Position numbers and translations under genes: made by a program. A stretch of DNA of 64,000 nt from Streptomyces sp. TLI_146 (GTDB taxonomy: Bacteria > Actinomycetota > Actinomycetes > Streptomycetales > Streptomycetaceae): positions 2,914,001 through 2,978,000 of the forward strand of contig NZ_PJMX01000001.1 of the NCBI RefSeq assembly GCF_002846415.1, read 5' to 3'. Below, piece after piece: positions 51,318-64,000 of the stretch; the first letter of the stretch is position 1; each line of letters begins with the position of its first letter. The notes under the pieces are model-generated. The model was not told the origin of the DNA, made no database searches, and saw only the letters and a list, made by a program, of their open reading frames with translations.

Positions 51318-53140
51318 AGCGCCGCGGGGCTGACGAAGGTGTAGCCGAGGGCCTTGATGCCGTCGATCGTGTCCTTCAGCGGCTGGACCGGATAGTAGGG
51401 GTGGTAGAAGAAGCTCGCGAAGCCGTCCCGGACCGCCAGGTTCGCCTTGGCCGACGCGATCAGGTCCGCGGGCAGCCGCGGTGGATGGTTGTTGTACGCC
51501 ACGGGCTCATAGTTCCCGATGTTCTCGGGCAGCACCTTCGTCCCGTACACATCGTTGACGACGTACGGGAAGAACTGGCCGACGAACCGGTTCGGGTCCG
51601 CCGTACCACCGCCCAGCATCCCCGCGAAGTACAGCGAACGCTCCAGCCGGGACGGGAAGTTCTGCGCGAACACGCGGTAGTCCGTGGCGGAGGCCGCGTA
51701 GTGCGGAGTCGTCCACAGCTGCGGGCGCGGCAGCCCGGCCGCGGCGAACGCCGCGAGGCCCGCGGTGACCCGGGACTGCGCCCAGGCCGTGGAGTCCTCG
51801 GCCACCGGCCCGTCGTAGACGACGTTGTCCGCCGCGTCCACGTGCGCCCGGTAGAACTCGAAGTCGTCGCCGGTCACGCCGTTGTAGGGGTTGTCGACGC
51901 CGTCGTACTGGTGCGTGTAGCCGTGCTCCATCAGCACGGCGCCGCGCGCCAGCATGTACTTCAGCGCCGAGACGACCTGCGGCCGCTGCGCGAGCGTCAC
52001 GGTCTGCGGGGTCCCGCCGTTGTAGACGCCCTTGGGGTCCTTGTAGACCGGGATGACGTTGATGCCGTACGGAATCCGCTGGGAGTACAGGTAGTCCGCC
52101 ATCGCCCGCAGCTGCGCCGGGTCGGCGTCGGGGCTGATGTCCTCCAGGCGGACCATCGCCCGGTGGCGGGCGGCGGTGCCGGGGGCGAGCGAGTCGTACA
52201 GCATGTCCTCGAAGGCGATCACGCGGTCGCTCTCGGAGACGTAGACGAAGGGGAGCTCCCCGACATAGGTGAGGTTCGCGGACCGCACCGCCCACGGGAA
52301 GGTCTTCCCGCTCGCGGAGTCCAGCGCCTCGGCCACCTTGGTGACCGCGGGATAGCCCGCCCCGGTCAGGATGTTGGGGCGCAGCACACCGCCGTCCTGC
52401 CCGGCCGGGACCTTCCGGGTGAGGGTCTGGCCGCGGTAGCCGACCTGGGTGACGTTGCCGACGGAGCCGCCGTCCTCGAAGTACGAGGTGGTCGGGTCCC
52501 AGCCGTACTTCTGGGTGAACTGGGCGACCCCCACCGCGCTGCCCATGTTCCAGATGTTGTCGCCGACCCAGGTCACCGGGGTCGTGGCGGCCTGGACGTC
52601 CTGGTAGAACGCGGCCGGCACGGCGTCCGGGATGCCACCGCCGTAGTAGGTGGAGCCGAGGTAGACGGTCGCCGTGTACTGGCCGAGCATCCCGGCGGTG
52701 TACTGGGAGACCGGCTTGGCGGTCACGGTGCCGAAGTGGCCGCCGAGGTTCGCCGCGGCCATGGCGTACAGCTCGCCGAGGTACCCGTAGGGGCCCGCGG
52801 TGTCGTACAGGACCAGGGTCGAGGTCGTGGCGGGCGCCGCGGCTTCCAGGAGCCGGCTCACGGTGTCCGTCACCGTCGGCACGAGCGCCTTGACGGGCGG
52901 CGGCGGTGTCGCCCGGCGCCGGATGTCCGCCGCGAGGTGCGCCTTCGCCCAGTCGGCCAGGCTCACCCGGCTGACGTTCGCCGCCGGGGCGAGCGATTCC
53001 GGCGGTGGCCGGCGGCCGTCCGGCGCGGCGGCCGAGGCCGCGAACGCGGTGCCCACCAGCACCGCCAGCACCAGGAACAGTACGGAGACGCGGCGCCGCC
53101 CCCGCCGCCCGCGTACAGCCGCTCTTTTCAGGGATTTCAT
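51314..53140 (-). CDS. DUF2334 polysaccharide-deacetylase-like secreted protein
   Basis: 608 aa. A membrane-spanning N-terminal segment (VSVLFLVLAVLVGTAFAASA) is followed by an unrecognised ~260-residue domain (LVLYDTAGPYGYLGELYAMAAANLGGHFG) and a DUF2334 catalytic domain (MVRLEDISPDADPAQLRAMADYL; VLMEHGYTHQYDG; LWTTPHYAAS). The Asp and His residues match the metal site of deacetylases. It probably deacetylates an aminosugar polymer at the cell surface. It is followed by the GH113-like lipoprotein and divergent from the GT2 operon. The ATG is behind a structured leader. Confidence 0.82.
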   Translation of the reverse strand: MKSLKRAAVRGRRGRRRVSVLFLVLAVLVGTAFAASAAAPDGRRPPPESLAPAANVSRVSLADWAKAHLAADIRRRATPPPPVKALVPTVTDTVSRLLEAAAPATTSTLVLYDTAGPYGYLGELYAMAAANLGGHFGTVTAKPVSQYTAGMLGQYTATVYLGSTYYGGGIPDAVPAAFYQDVQAATTPVTWVGDNIWNMGSAVGVAQFTQKYGWDPTTSYFEDGGSVGNVTQVGYRGQTLTRKVPAGQDGGVLRPNILTGAGYPAVTKVAEALDSASGKTFPWAVRSANLTYVGELPFVYVSESDRVIAFEDMLYDSLAPGTAARHRAMVRLEDISPDADPAQLRAMADYLYSQRIPYGINVIPVYKDPKGVYNGGTPQTVTLAQRPQVVSALKYMLARGAVLMEHGYTHQYDGVDNPYNGVTGDDFEFYRAHVDAADNVVYDGPVAEDSTAWAQSRVTAGLAAFAAAGLPRPQLWTTPHYAASATDYRVFAQNFPSRLERSLYFAGMLGGGTADPNRFVGQFFPYVVNDVYGTKVLPENIGNYEPVAYNNHPPRLPADLIASAKANLAVRDGFASFFYHPYYPVQPLKDTIDGIKALGYTFVSPAAL

Positions 53141-53157
53141 GAGTGATTGCCCCCCTC

Positions 53158-53215
53158 TTTGCCATGGAATGGCAAACCAGGGACCCTTGCTGGTTTTTCC
53201 GGCCGGGTCCCTGGT
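53158..53215 (-). promoter_or_regulatory. Two-hairpin structured leader of the DUF2334 gene
   Basis: Two perfect inverted repeats precede the start codon. TTTGCCAT-gga-ATGGCAAA (53158-53176) has 8 bp arms. ACCAGGGACCC (53176-53186) pairs with GGGTCCCTGGT (53205-53215), an 11 bp stem with an 18-nt loop. Both fall inside the transcribed leader if the promoter at 53231-53260 is right. They may be a leader regulator or an operator pair. Confidence 0.6.
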
Positions 53216-53230
53216 CGAATGAGGGCCACG

Positions 53231-53260
53231 ATTCTTCTGGCCGACGGCAAAGCGTGTCAA
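53231..53260 (-). promoter_or_regulatory. Candidate promoter of the DUF2334-GH113 unit
   Basis: On the minus strand TTGACA, 18 bp spacer, AAGAAT. It would give an ~85-nt leader before the DUF2334 start. Confidence 0.5.
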
Positions 53261-53367
53261 TGGCGCACGGCGCTCCATTGCGAATGCGCCCCGCGCCCCC
53301 TGATGCGATCCATGAACTTTTAACTTCGCACTCGCGGCCCCGTCCGAACCTGCTACGTTCGCCATCT

Positions 53368-53383
53368 CACACGGAGACGTGTG
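53368..53383 (+). promoter_or_regulatory. GAGA-tetraloop hairpin before the small membrane protein gene
   Basis: CACACG-GAGA-CGTGTG, a 6 bp stem with a GNRA-type loop, 21 bp before the start codon and just after an extended -10-like TGCTACGTT (53351-53359). It could stabilise the mRNA or affect translation. Confidence 0.45.
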
Positions 53384-53404
53384 GGTAAAAATGGGGGGGA
53401 ACCC

Positions 53405-53641
53405 ATGTACGGAAAACCTGCCTTGGGCACCATGCTGCCGCTGGCGGGGATGGCGGCGGCACCCGAGGCCGTGCCGGGCCTACCTTTGGCCAAGGCTCTG
53501 CAGGCCACAGCGGGTGCGGGCTTCGTTCTCTACTGCCTCGTCGCCTGCGTCCTCATATCGATCAGAATCCGGCTCCGCTGGCGCATCGGTTCGAATGTTC
53601 AGCCCGACGGGGCACGCCCCGACGACCTGGGGCGGAAATGA
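53405..53641 (+). CDS. Small membrane protein upstream of the GT2 synthase
   Basis: 78 aa. A long hydrophobic helix (AGAGFVLYCLVACVLISIRI) follows a Gly/Ala/Pro-rich N-terminus, and an Arg-rich cytoplasmic end (RLRWRIG) precedes a Pro/Asp tail. Not recognised. The ATG at 53405 has GGGGGGA upstream. It overlaps the glycosyltransferase by 4 bp (ATGA), so it is probably an accessory subunit of the synthase, in the position of PgaD-like small partners, though no similarity is claimed. Confidence 0.72.
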   Translation: MYGKPALGTMLPLAGMAAAPEAVPGLPLAKALQATAGAGFVLYCLVACVLISIRIRLRWRIGSNVQPDGARPDDLGRK

Positions 53642-54882
53642 TCGAAGAGCTGTTGCTGTGGTCGAGCATTTCCATCATCCTCATGGCGGGCTGCTACAAC
53701 ACCGGCCTCTTTATGCTCTCCAGGCGCCGGGCACCCCGCAGAAAAGGAGCACGCAAAGAAAGGCTCTATATATTCCTCCTCGCCTGCCTCAATGAAGAAC
53801 AGGTACTGGCCGAGAGCCTGGCGCGGATCACCGCACTGCCCGCCGGGAATTTCCTGGCCCTGGTCATCGACGACGCCTCGGACGACCGGACGTCCGAGAT
53901 AGCCCGGGCGGCGGGCCCCGAGCGGGTCCTGCTGCACCGGCGCGAACTGCCCGACGCCCGGCGCGGCAAGGGCGCCGCGCTCAACGACGGCGTACGGTTC
54001 CTCACCGAATCCGGGGTGCTCGACGGGCACGATCCGGACGACGTCATCGTCTGCGTGGTCGACGCGGACGGGCGCCTCGACGGCCATGTGGTCCAGTCCG
54101 TCGACCCGTTCTTCGACGACCCCCGCACCGGAGCCACCCAGATCTGCGTGCGGATGTACAACCGGGGCACCGGACTGCTCGCCCGCCTCCAGGACATGGA
54201 GTTCGTGGTCTACGGCGATGTCTTCCAGAGCGCGCGCCGGTTCATCGGAAGCGTCGGCATGGGCGGCAACGGCCAGTTCATGCGGCTGTCGGCGCTGCAC
54301 ACCCTGGGGCCCGGCGGCCCCTGGAGCGACAGCCTCACCGAGGACCTGGACCTCGGCGTACGGCTGATCGCGAAGGGCTGGACCACCCAGCACTGCACCA
54401 CGGCCTCGGTCTCCCAGCAGGCCGTCCTCACCCTGCGGCGCCTGGTACGGCAGCGATCCCGCTGGTTCCAGGGCCACCTCCAGTCGGCCGGACTCGTCCC
54501 GCTCATCCTGCGGGAGGTCCCGACCCGGCCCGCGCTCGACCTGCTCTACCACCTCTCCAGCCCGGTGCTGATCCTGCTCACCTCGCTGCTGCCGCTGTCC
54601 TTCCTGGTGGCACTGGGCGGCACCGCCCTCGCCTCCGTCGAGGCGGGGCAGGCGCTGGTGTCACCGATGTGGCTGCTCGGCCCGTACGTCCTCTCCTTCA
54701 CCGCGGCGTACGCGTACGGCTTCGTGTACGCCAAGCGCGAGCGGGACCTCGGGTTGGTGCGGTCGGTGCTGGTCGCCCACGTCTTCGTGTTCTACGGCTA
54801 TATCTGGTTCGCCGCCGGCTGGTGGGGGCTGTGGCGGATGGCGACCGGCAAGACCACCTGGCTCAAGACCGCCCGCACCTGA
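53638..54882 (+). CDS. Processive family 2 glycosyltransferase (polysaccharide synthase)
   Basis: 414 aa. An N-terminal helix, a GT-A domain with LACLNEEQVLAESLARI, VIDDASDD, VDADGRLDG (DxD), EDLDLGVRL (catalytic Asp) and QRSRWFQGHL (QxxRW, processive synthases), then four membrane helices. Polymerises an activated sugar and extrudes it through the membrane. UDP-GlcNAc and UDP-ManNAc are the likely donors because a UDP-GlcNAc 2-epimerase gene follows. No PilZ domain is visible. Confidence 0.87.
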   Translation: MIEELLLWSSISIILMAGCYNTGLFMLSRRRAPRRKGARKERLYIFLLACLNEEQVLAESLARITALPAGNFLALVIDDASDDRTSEIARAAGPERVLLHRRELPDARRGKGAALNDGVRFLTESGVLDGHDPDDVIVCVVDADGRLDGHVVQSVDPFFDDPRTGATQICVRMYNRGTGLLARLQDMEFVVYGDVFQSARRFIGSVGMGGNGQFMRLSALHTLGPGGPWSDSLTEDLDLGVRLIAKGWTTQHCTTASVSQQAVLTLRRLVRQRSRWFQGHLQSAGLVPLILREVPTRPALDLLYHLSSPVLILLTSLLPLSFLVALGGTALASVEAGQALVSPMWLLGPYVLSFTAAYAYGFVYAKRERDLGLVRSVLVAHVFVFYGYIWFAAGWWGLWRMATGKTTWLKTART

Positions 54883-54980
54883 GCGGCGACCCGGCGCCGG
54901 GGCTCCTGGGCGCATCTCTCGCTTCTCTGCAGTTCTCTTCGCTTCTCTCATCGTGCTCGTCCTTGTCATAGGGGGGACCT

Positions 54981-56180
54981 ATGTCTGCCATGCCTTCGTT
55001 TCCTTCCGGTGCGCCCGTGCGCGCCATGCTGGTGCTCGGCACCCGGCCCGAGGCGATCAAACTCGCGCCGCTCGCCCGGGCGCTGGCCCGCGGTACGGAG
55101 TTCGAGCCGGTCGTCGTGACCACCGGCCAGCACCGCGAGATGCTCCACCAGATGCTGGGGCTGCTGGGGGTCGACGTCCGCCACGCCCTCGACGTGATGC
55201 GCAACCGCCAGCAGCTCTCCGATCTGACGTCCCGTCTGGTGGAGGGGCTCGGCCAGCTGCTGCGCAGGGAGCGGCCCGACCTGGTCGTGGTCCAGGGCGA
55301 CACGACGACCGCGCTGGCCGGGGCGCTCGCCGCGTTCTACGAACACATCCCCGTCGCGCACGTCGAGGCGGGGCTGCGCACCGGGGTCCTGGACAACCCG
55401 TTCCCCGAGGAGCTCAACCGCTGCCTCATCGGGCGGATCGCGCGCTGGCACTTCGCTCCCACCGAGCGCGCCGCCCGGCATCTGCGGGCCGAGGGCGTCC
55501 CCGAGGGCCAGATCTTCACCACCGGCAACACCGTCATCGACAACCTCCACTGGGCGCTCGCCGAGGGGCTCGGGAGCTGCGCGTTCCGCACCGCGCGGCG
55601 CCGGATCCTGGTGACCCTGCACCGGCGGGAGAACCAGGGCGCCCGGATGCACGCGATGGCCAGGGCGCTGAACCGGCTCGCCGAGCGGGGCGACGTGGAG
55701 ATCGTGATCCCGCTGCACAAGAGCCCGGCGGTGCGCGAGGCGCTGCTGCCGCTGACGGGCCGGCCCGGCATCACCCTGGTCGAGCCGCTGGACTACCCGG
55801 ACTTCACGGCCACGCTCGCGGGCTGCGACCTGGTCCTGACCGACTCCGGCGGCATCCAGGAGGAGGCCCCCAGCCTCGGCAAGCCCGCCCTGGTGCTGCG
55901 GACCACCACCGAGCGGCCGGAGGCGGTGGAGGCCGGGGCGGCCCGGCTCATCGGCACCGATCCGGAGGTCATCGTGGCCGCGGCGGCGGCGCTCCTGGAC
56001 GACCCCGGCGCGTATCAACGGATGGCTACGGCGGGCAATCCGTACGGGGACGGCGGTGCGACCGCGCGGATCGTCACCCAGCTCGGTGAGGACTTCGCGG
56101 CGGAAGTCCCGTCCGCCCCCGTGCCGTTGCTCCCCGCGCCCCCCGTAGTCGGCGGACCGGGTCCATACTCGACGGCATGA
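54981..56180 (+). CDS. wecB: UDP-N-acetylglucosamine 2-epimerase (non-hydrolysing)
   Basis: 399 aa, normal WecB/MnaA length. Segments LGTRPEAIKLAPLARAL, VTTGQHREML, VVQGDTTTALAGALAAF, HVEAGLRTG, TLHRRENQG and LTDSGGIQEEAPSLGKPALVLR are diagnostic. Interconverts UDP-GlcNAc and UDP-ManNAc. Behind a pyrimidine-rich gap with AGGGGGG as the ribosome-binding site. A few extra Pro residues lie at the C-terminus. It supplies the synthase or cell-wall polymers. Confidence 0.92.
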   Translation: MSAMPSFPSGAPVRAMLVLGTRPEAIKLAPLARALARGTEFEPVVVTTGQHREMLHQMLGLLGVDVRHALDVMRNRQQLSDLTSRLVEGLGQLLRRERPDLVVVQGDTTTALAGALAAFYEHIPVAHVEAGLRTGVLDNPFPEELNRCLIGRIARWHFAPTERAARHLRAEGVPEGQIFTTGNTVIDNLHWALAEGLGSCAFRTARRRILVTLHRRENQGARMHAMARALNRLAERGDVEIVIPLHKSPAVREALLPLTGRPGITLVEPLDYPDFTATLAGCDLVLTDSGGIQEEAPSLGKPALVLRTTTERPEAVEAGAARLIGTDPEVIVAAAAALLDDPGAYQRMATAGNPYGDGGATARIVTQLGEDFAAEVPSAPVPLLPAPPVVGGPGPYSTA

Positions 56181-56893
56181 CGACAGCCCCGCGTCTGCGG
56201 CGCCCGGTCCCGCCGACCGGGCCCGGTGGCCGCAGACGCAGAGCCACCGCGCTGGTCCTGGCCGCCGCCCTGCTGGCGGCCGGGGCCTTCGGGCTGAGCA
56301 GGTGCGCGGGCGACGGGAGCCCGGCGCCGCGCGAACCGTGGGCCGACGGCACCGCGCACGGCCGCTGGCAGTCGGTGTTCAACGGCCACGGCGTCAACAC
56401 GGGCGACGACGACGCCCTGGAGCTGGCGCCCCGGCGGGCCACCGACCCCGGCACCACCCACGCGGGCCTCGTGGTGAGCCGGGCCGTGTACGGCGACGTC
56501 CGGTACGAGGCCGGGATGCGCACGGTCGAGCAGCTGCGCACCCCCGCGCCGAACACCTGGGAGGTGGCCTGGCTGGTGTGGGCGTACACCGACCCGGAGC
56601 ACTTCTACTACATCACCCTCAAACCCAACGGCTGGGAGCTGGGCAAGCGCGATCCCGCTTATCCGGGCGGCCAGCGCTTCCTGGCGACGGGCGAGCGGGG
56701 CTTCCCGGTCGGCACCTGGTACACGGTCCGGGTCCAGCAGCGGGGCGCCCACCTTCAGGTGGCCGTCGACACGGCGGGCCTCGCCGACTTCACCGACACC
56801 GAACGCCCTTATCTCCAGGGCGCGTTGGGGGCGTACACGGAGGACGCCCGGGTGGAGTTCCGCCAGCTGCGGGCCGAGGGCCGCAAGGGCTGA
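56177..56893 (+). CDS. Membrane-anchored concanavalin-like beta-sandwich protein
   Basis: 238 aa. An Arg-rich start and one hydrophobic helix (ATALVLAAALLAAGAFGL) anchor a ~180-residue beta-sandwich (WQSVFNGHGVNTGDDDALELAPRRA; YYITLKPNGWELGKRDPAYPGGQRF; WYTVRVQQRGAHLQVAVD) like laminin-G/DUF1080-type or GH16-like lectins. No catalytic motif can be named. It overlaps the epimerase by 4 bp (ATGA), so it belongs to the exopolysaccharide-type locus, perhaps binding the polymer. Confidence 0.75.
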   Translation: MTTAPRLRRPVPPTGPGGRRRRATALVLAAALLAAGAFGLSRCAGDGSPAPREPWADGTAHGRWQSVFNGHGVNTGDDDALELAPRRATDPGTTHAGLVVSRAVYGDVRYEAGMRTVEQLRTPAPNTWEVAWLVWAYTDPEHFYYITLKPNGWELGKRDPAYPGGQRFLATGERGFPVGTWYTVRVQQRGAHLQVAVDTAGLADFTDTERPYLQGALGAYTEDARVEFRQLRAEGRKG

Positions 56894-56959
56894 CGCGCCG
56901 CGGCGCCCACCCGGTCGTCCGGTCGGGGACAGTGGGGCAGGCGCCGCGCTGCGGGGGCC

Positions 56960-57004
56960 CGGGGGTGTCCCCCGATCCTGCGCAGCCCGTACACCGTTGT
57001 ACGG
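56960..57004. terminator. Double-hairpin terminator between the exopolysaccharide locus and gltD
   Basis: CGGGGG-TGT-CCCCCG (56960-56974) and CCGTACA-CCGT-TGTACGG (56987-57004) lie between two convergent genes. Confidence 0.65.
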
Positions 57005-57024
57005 AACGATTTGGGTGGAGCGGA

Positions 57025-58477
57025 CTAGACCGTCAGCGCCCGGTCCGTCGGACGGATCGGGGCGGGCAGTGCGCTCCTCCCCGTAAGGTACCGGTCCACA
57101 CCCCGTGCTGCCGAACGGCCCTCCGCGATCGCCCAGACGATCAAGGACTGGCCGCGCCCGGCGTCACCGGCCACGTACACTCCGTCGACGTTCGTCGCGT
57201 AGTCGGCGTCGCGGGCGATGTTGCCGCGCTCGTCGAGCTCCAGGCCGAACTGCGCCACCAGGCCGTTGGACTGGTCGGTGCCGGTGAAGCCCATGGCGAG
57301 GGTGACCAGCTGGGCGGGGATCTTCCGCTCGGTGCCCGGCTTCTGGGTCAGCTTGCCGTCGACGAACTCGACCTCGACCAGGTGCAGGAACTGGACGTTG
57401 CCGTCCTCGTCGCCCTCGAAGTGGGTGGTGGAGACGGAGTAGACCCGCTCGCCGCCCTCCTCGTGGGCCGAGGTGACCTTGTAGAGCATGGGGAAGGTCG
57501 GCCAGGGCTGGTTGGCGTTCCGCTCCTCGCCGGGCCGCGGCATGATCTCCAGCTGGGTGACCGAGGCCGCGCCCTGGCGGTGGGCGGTGCCCACGCAGTC
57601 CGCGCCCGTGTCGCCGCCGCCGATCACGACGACGTGCTTGCCCTCGGCGGTGAGCGGGGGCGCCACGAAGTCGCCCTCCTGCACCTTGTTCGCCAGCGGC
57701 AGGTACTCCATCGCGAAGTGGATGCCGTTCAGCTCGCGGCCGGGGACCGGCAGGTCGCGGGAGACCGTGGCGCCGGCCGCGATGACCACCGCGTCGTAGC
57801 GCTTGCGCAGCTTCGCCGCGTCGATGTCGCGGCCGATCTCGACCTCGGTGCGGAACTTGGTGCCCTCCGCGCGCATCTGCTCGATGCGGCGGTTGATGTG
57901 CACCTTCTCCATCTTGAACTCGGGGATGCCGTAGCGCAGCAGCCCGCCGATGCGGTCGGCGCGCTCGTACACCGCGACCGTGTGGCCGGCCCGGGTCAGC
58001 TGCTGGGCGGCGGCCAGACCCGCCGGGCCCGAGCCGATGACCGCGACGGTCTTGCCGGACAGCCGCTCCGGCGGCTGCGGGGTGACGTCACCGCTGTCCC
58101 ACGCCTTGTCGATGATCGAGACTTCGACGTTCTTGATGGTGACGGCGGGCTGGTTGATGCCGAGGACGCACGCCGACTCGCAGGGCGCCGGGCACAGCCG
58201 CCCGGTGAACTCCGGGAAGTTGTTGGTGGCGTGCAGCCGCTCGGACGCCGCCGACCAGTCCTCGCGGTAGGCGTAGTCGTTCCACTCGGGGATCAGGTTC
58301 CCCAGCGGACAGCCGTTGTGGCAGAACGGGATGCCGCAGTCCATGCAGCGCCCGGCCTGCTTGCTGATGATCGGCAGCAGCGAGCCGGGAACGTAGACCT
58401 CGTTCCAGTCCTTGACGCGCTCGGCCACGGGGCGGGTCTTCGCGACCTCGCGACCGGTGGTGAGAAAGCCCTTGGGG

Positions 58478-58485
<8 letters not shown>
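57025..58485 (-). CDS. gltD: Glutamate synthase small subunit
   Basis: 486 aa. Cys47-x2-Cys50-x4-Cys55-x3-Cys59 and a second cysteine group ([12 protein letters not shown]) bind [4Fe-4S] clusters. FAD site [15 protein letters not shown] and NADPH site [15 protein letters not shown]. It feeds electrons from NADPH to GltB. The ATG overlaps the gltB stop by 8 bp, so the subunits are translationally coupled. Confidence 0.96.
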
Positions 58486-63037
<4,552 letters not shown>

Positions 63038-63138
63038 CGGCTCTCCCGTCGTCGTCGTGGCATTGGGGCATCCCCTGTTCGAGCGAAGTCGAGGACTTGG
63101 GGACGCATAGCCGAGGGACGACGTTGGCCCTCTGCGAA

Positions 63139-63154
63139 ATTTCGTGCAGGTTAC
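63139..63154 (-). promoter_or_regulatory. Candidate GlnR box upstream of gltB
   Basis: On the minus strand GTAAC-CTGCAC-GAAAT, matching the GlnR pattern gTnAC-n6-GaAAC at 9 of 10 defined positions. It lies ~100 bp before the gltB start. Confidence 0.6.
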
Positions 63155-63417
63155 ATGATGGGACGGATCTCGGGAACCGGATAGTCCGTTCCAGCATGCG
63201 GACACTCGGGCGCTGATCGCCGTGCTTTCCGGGGCAGGCTTCATTGCCTGCGGCAGCGGAGTGTGTACGGCCTATGCCCGGTGGTCGAAGAGGCGAAACC
63301 GCCCAGTAACGATTAGTTATGTGGGGTCCTGCATACTCCCGCATCTTACGGGTGGCGGGGCGGTCCCGCGCAGGACGTAGGTCACATGGTGACCCCGGAC
63401 TCGTCCGGGCGCACGGC

Positions 63418-63458
63418 GAAGGCCCGCCCGGACGGGTGGACGTCGGGGCGGGCCTTTC
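63418..63458 (-). terminator. Hairpin terminator of the VIT-type gene
   Basis: AAGGCCCGCCC (63419-63429) pairs with GGGCGGGCCTT (63446-63456), an 11 bp stem about 35 bp past the stop codon on the minus strand. Confidence 0.7.
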
Positions 63459-63492
63459 GGGGCGAGAGGGGTCGGCGGGGCCGGGGCCGCGG

Positions 63493-64000
63493 TCAGCCCA
63501 CCGCCGTACCGAAGAGCGAGCCGAGGCCGAAGGTGAGGGCCGCGGCGGCGCCGCCGAGGGCCAGCTGGCGCACTCCGCTGAACCACCACGAGCGCGCGGT
63601 GACCTTGGCGACCACGGCGCCGCAGGCGAAGAGACCGATCAGCGCCAGCAGCACGGCGGGCCACAGGGCACTCGCGCCGAGCAGATACGGCAGTACGGGC
63701 AGGATCGCCCCCAGGGCGAACGAGCCGAACGACGAGACGGCGGCGACGGCGGGCGACGGCAGGTCGTCCGGGTCTATGCCGAGCTCCTCGCGGGCGTGGA
63801 TCTCCAGCGCCTGCTCGGGGTCGCGGGAGAGCTGCATGGCGACCTCGCGGGCGAGCGCGGGCTCGACGCCGCGCGACACGTACAGCTCGGCCAGCTCCTC
63901 CATCTCGTCCACCGGGTGCTTGCGCAACTGCTGGCGCTCGACGTCGAGTTCGGCCTCGACGAGCTCGCGCTGCGAGGCGACGGAGGTGTACTCACCGGCG
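63493..64000 (-). CDS. VIT1/CCC1-family transporter (5' end missing)
   Basis: Membrane protein of the vacuolar iron transporter family. Visible from the edge: VASQRELVEAELDVERQQL, then HPVDEMEELAELYVSRGVEPALAREVAMQLSRDPEQALEIHAREELGIDPDDLPSPAVAAVSSFGSFALGAILPVLP, the cytoplasmic metal-binding helices, followed by hydrophobic helices to the end. In yeast and plants CCC1/VIT1 exports Fe or Mn to the vacuole; bacterial members are likely metal exporters. The frame is open to the window edge; the TTG at 63927 sits inside a continuous domain and is not the start. Confidence 0.85.
   Translation of the reverse strand, partial: AGEYTSVASQRELVEAELDVERQQLRKHPVDEMEELAELYVSRGVEPALAREVAMQLSRDPEQALEIHAREELGIDPDDLPSPAVAAVSSFGSFALGAILPVLPYLLGASALWPAVLLALIGLFACGAVVAKVTARSWWFSGVRQLALGGAAAALTFGLGSLFGTAVG

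Larger units (their letters stand above)
63038..63492. other. 455-bp intergenic region between gltB and the VIT-type gene
   Basis: No gene seen. It holds the GlnR-like box (63139-63154), overlapped by the palindrome CGAAATTTCG (63135-63144), the direct-repeat-like GTAACgattaGTTAT (63306-63320), and a terminator hairpin (63418-63458). The middle is AT-richer than the flanks. Confidence 0.6.

Noticed and set aside
53141..53404. Possible c-di-GMP or c-di-AMP riboswitch before the DUF2334 gene
   Set aside because: Hairpins are present but the conserved core sequences of the GEMM and ydaO classes are not.
63925..63927. TTG start for the VIT-type gene
   Set aside because: The conserved helices continue upstream to the window edge, so the gene is simply truncated by the window.

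Overview
The window is very high-GC actinobacterial DNA, almost certainly a Streptomyces chromosome. Third codon positions are strongly G/C-biased, GTG starts are frequent, and many genes overlap by 4 bp (ATGA/GTGA). The order liv transporter - ANTAR regulator - pyruvate kinase ... gltD-gltB matches, from memory, the region around SCO2009-SCO2026 of S. coelicolor, here expanded by accessory genes. No phage, insertion sequence or CRISPR array was seen.

Layout. 1-4355: branched-chain amino-acid ABC transporter livHMGF (livH cut by the window edge). 4587-8035: ANTAR response regulator, a tRNA gene with a CAA anticodon, a DUF4331 protein and pyruvate kinase. 8275-28010: a secretion-rich block with GH27 alpha-galactosidase, Tat-exported 5'-nucleotidase, a lysine hydroxylase/decarboxylase pair like the first half of a desferrioxamine pathway, aminopeptidase N, chorismate mutase, an AraC regulator divergent from a GH35 beta-galactosidase, a neocarzinostatin-family apoprotein homologue, a GH101 endo-alpha-N-acetylgalactosaminidase, a NarL-type two-component system and an S. 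griseus-type trypsin. 28249-35891: a zinc-protease-like protein, an ABC importer/HAD/GntR operon with its own operator set, an RNase Sa homologue and a MarR regulator.

35903-48144: a locus for the HIP (steroid C/D ring) branch, with KstR2, FadA6, IpdA/B/C, IpdF, EchA20, FadE30 and accessory dehydrogenases. A DEAD-box helicase and a cold-shock protein sit inside it. Two almost identical KstR2-like operators lie in the two divergent promoters and tie the four operons together. fadD3 is not in the window.

48279-50184: a PPOX-fold protein and an unrecognised pair whose larger member has exact 43-residue repeats. 50247-56893: a divergent exopolysaccharide-type locus (DUF2334 deacetylase-like protein, GH113-like lipoprotein, small membrane protein, GT2 synthase, UDP-GlcNAc 2-epimerase, anchored beta-sandwich protein). 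57025-63037: glutamate synthase gltBD with a candidate GlnR box. 63493-end: a VIT1/CCC1-type transporter cut by the window edge.

A family of dispersed ~48 bp repeats (core GCGCAGTTCCCCGCGCCCCT) occupies six intergenic regions. In three of them it forms inverted pairs between convergent genes, and in one a five-copy tandem array plus two inverted copies.
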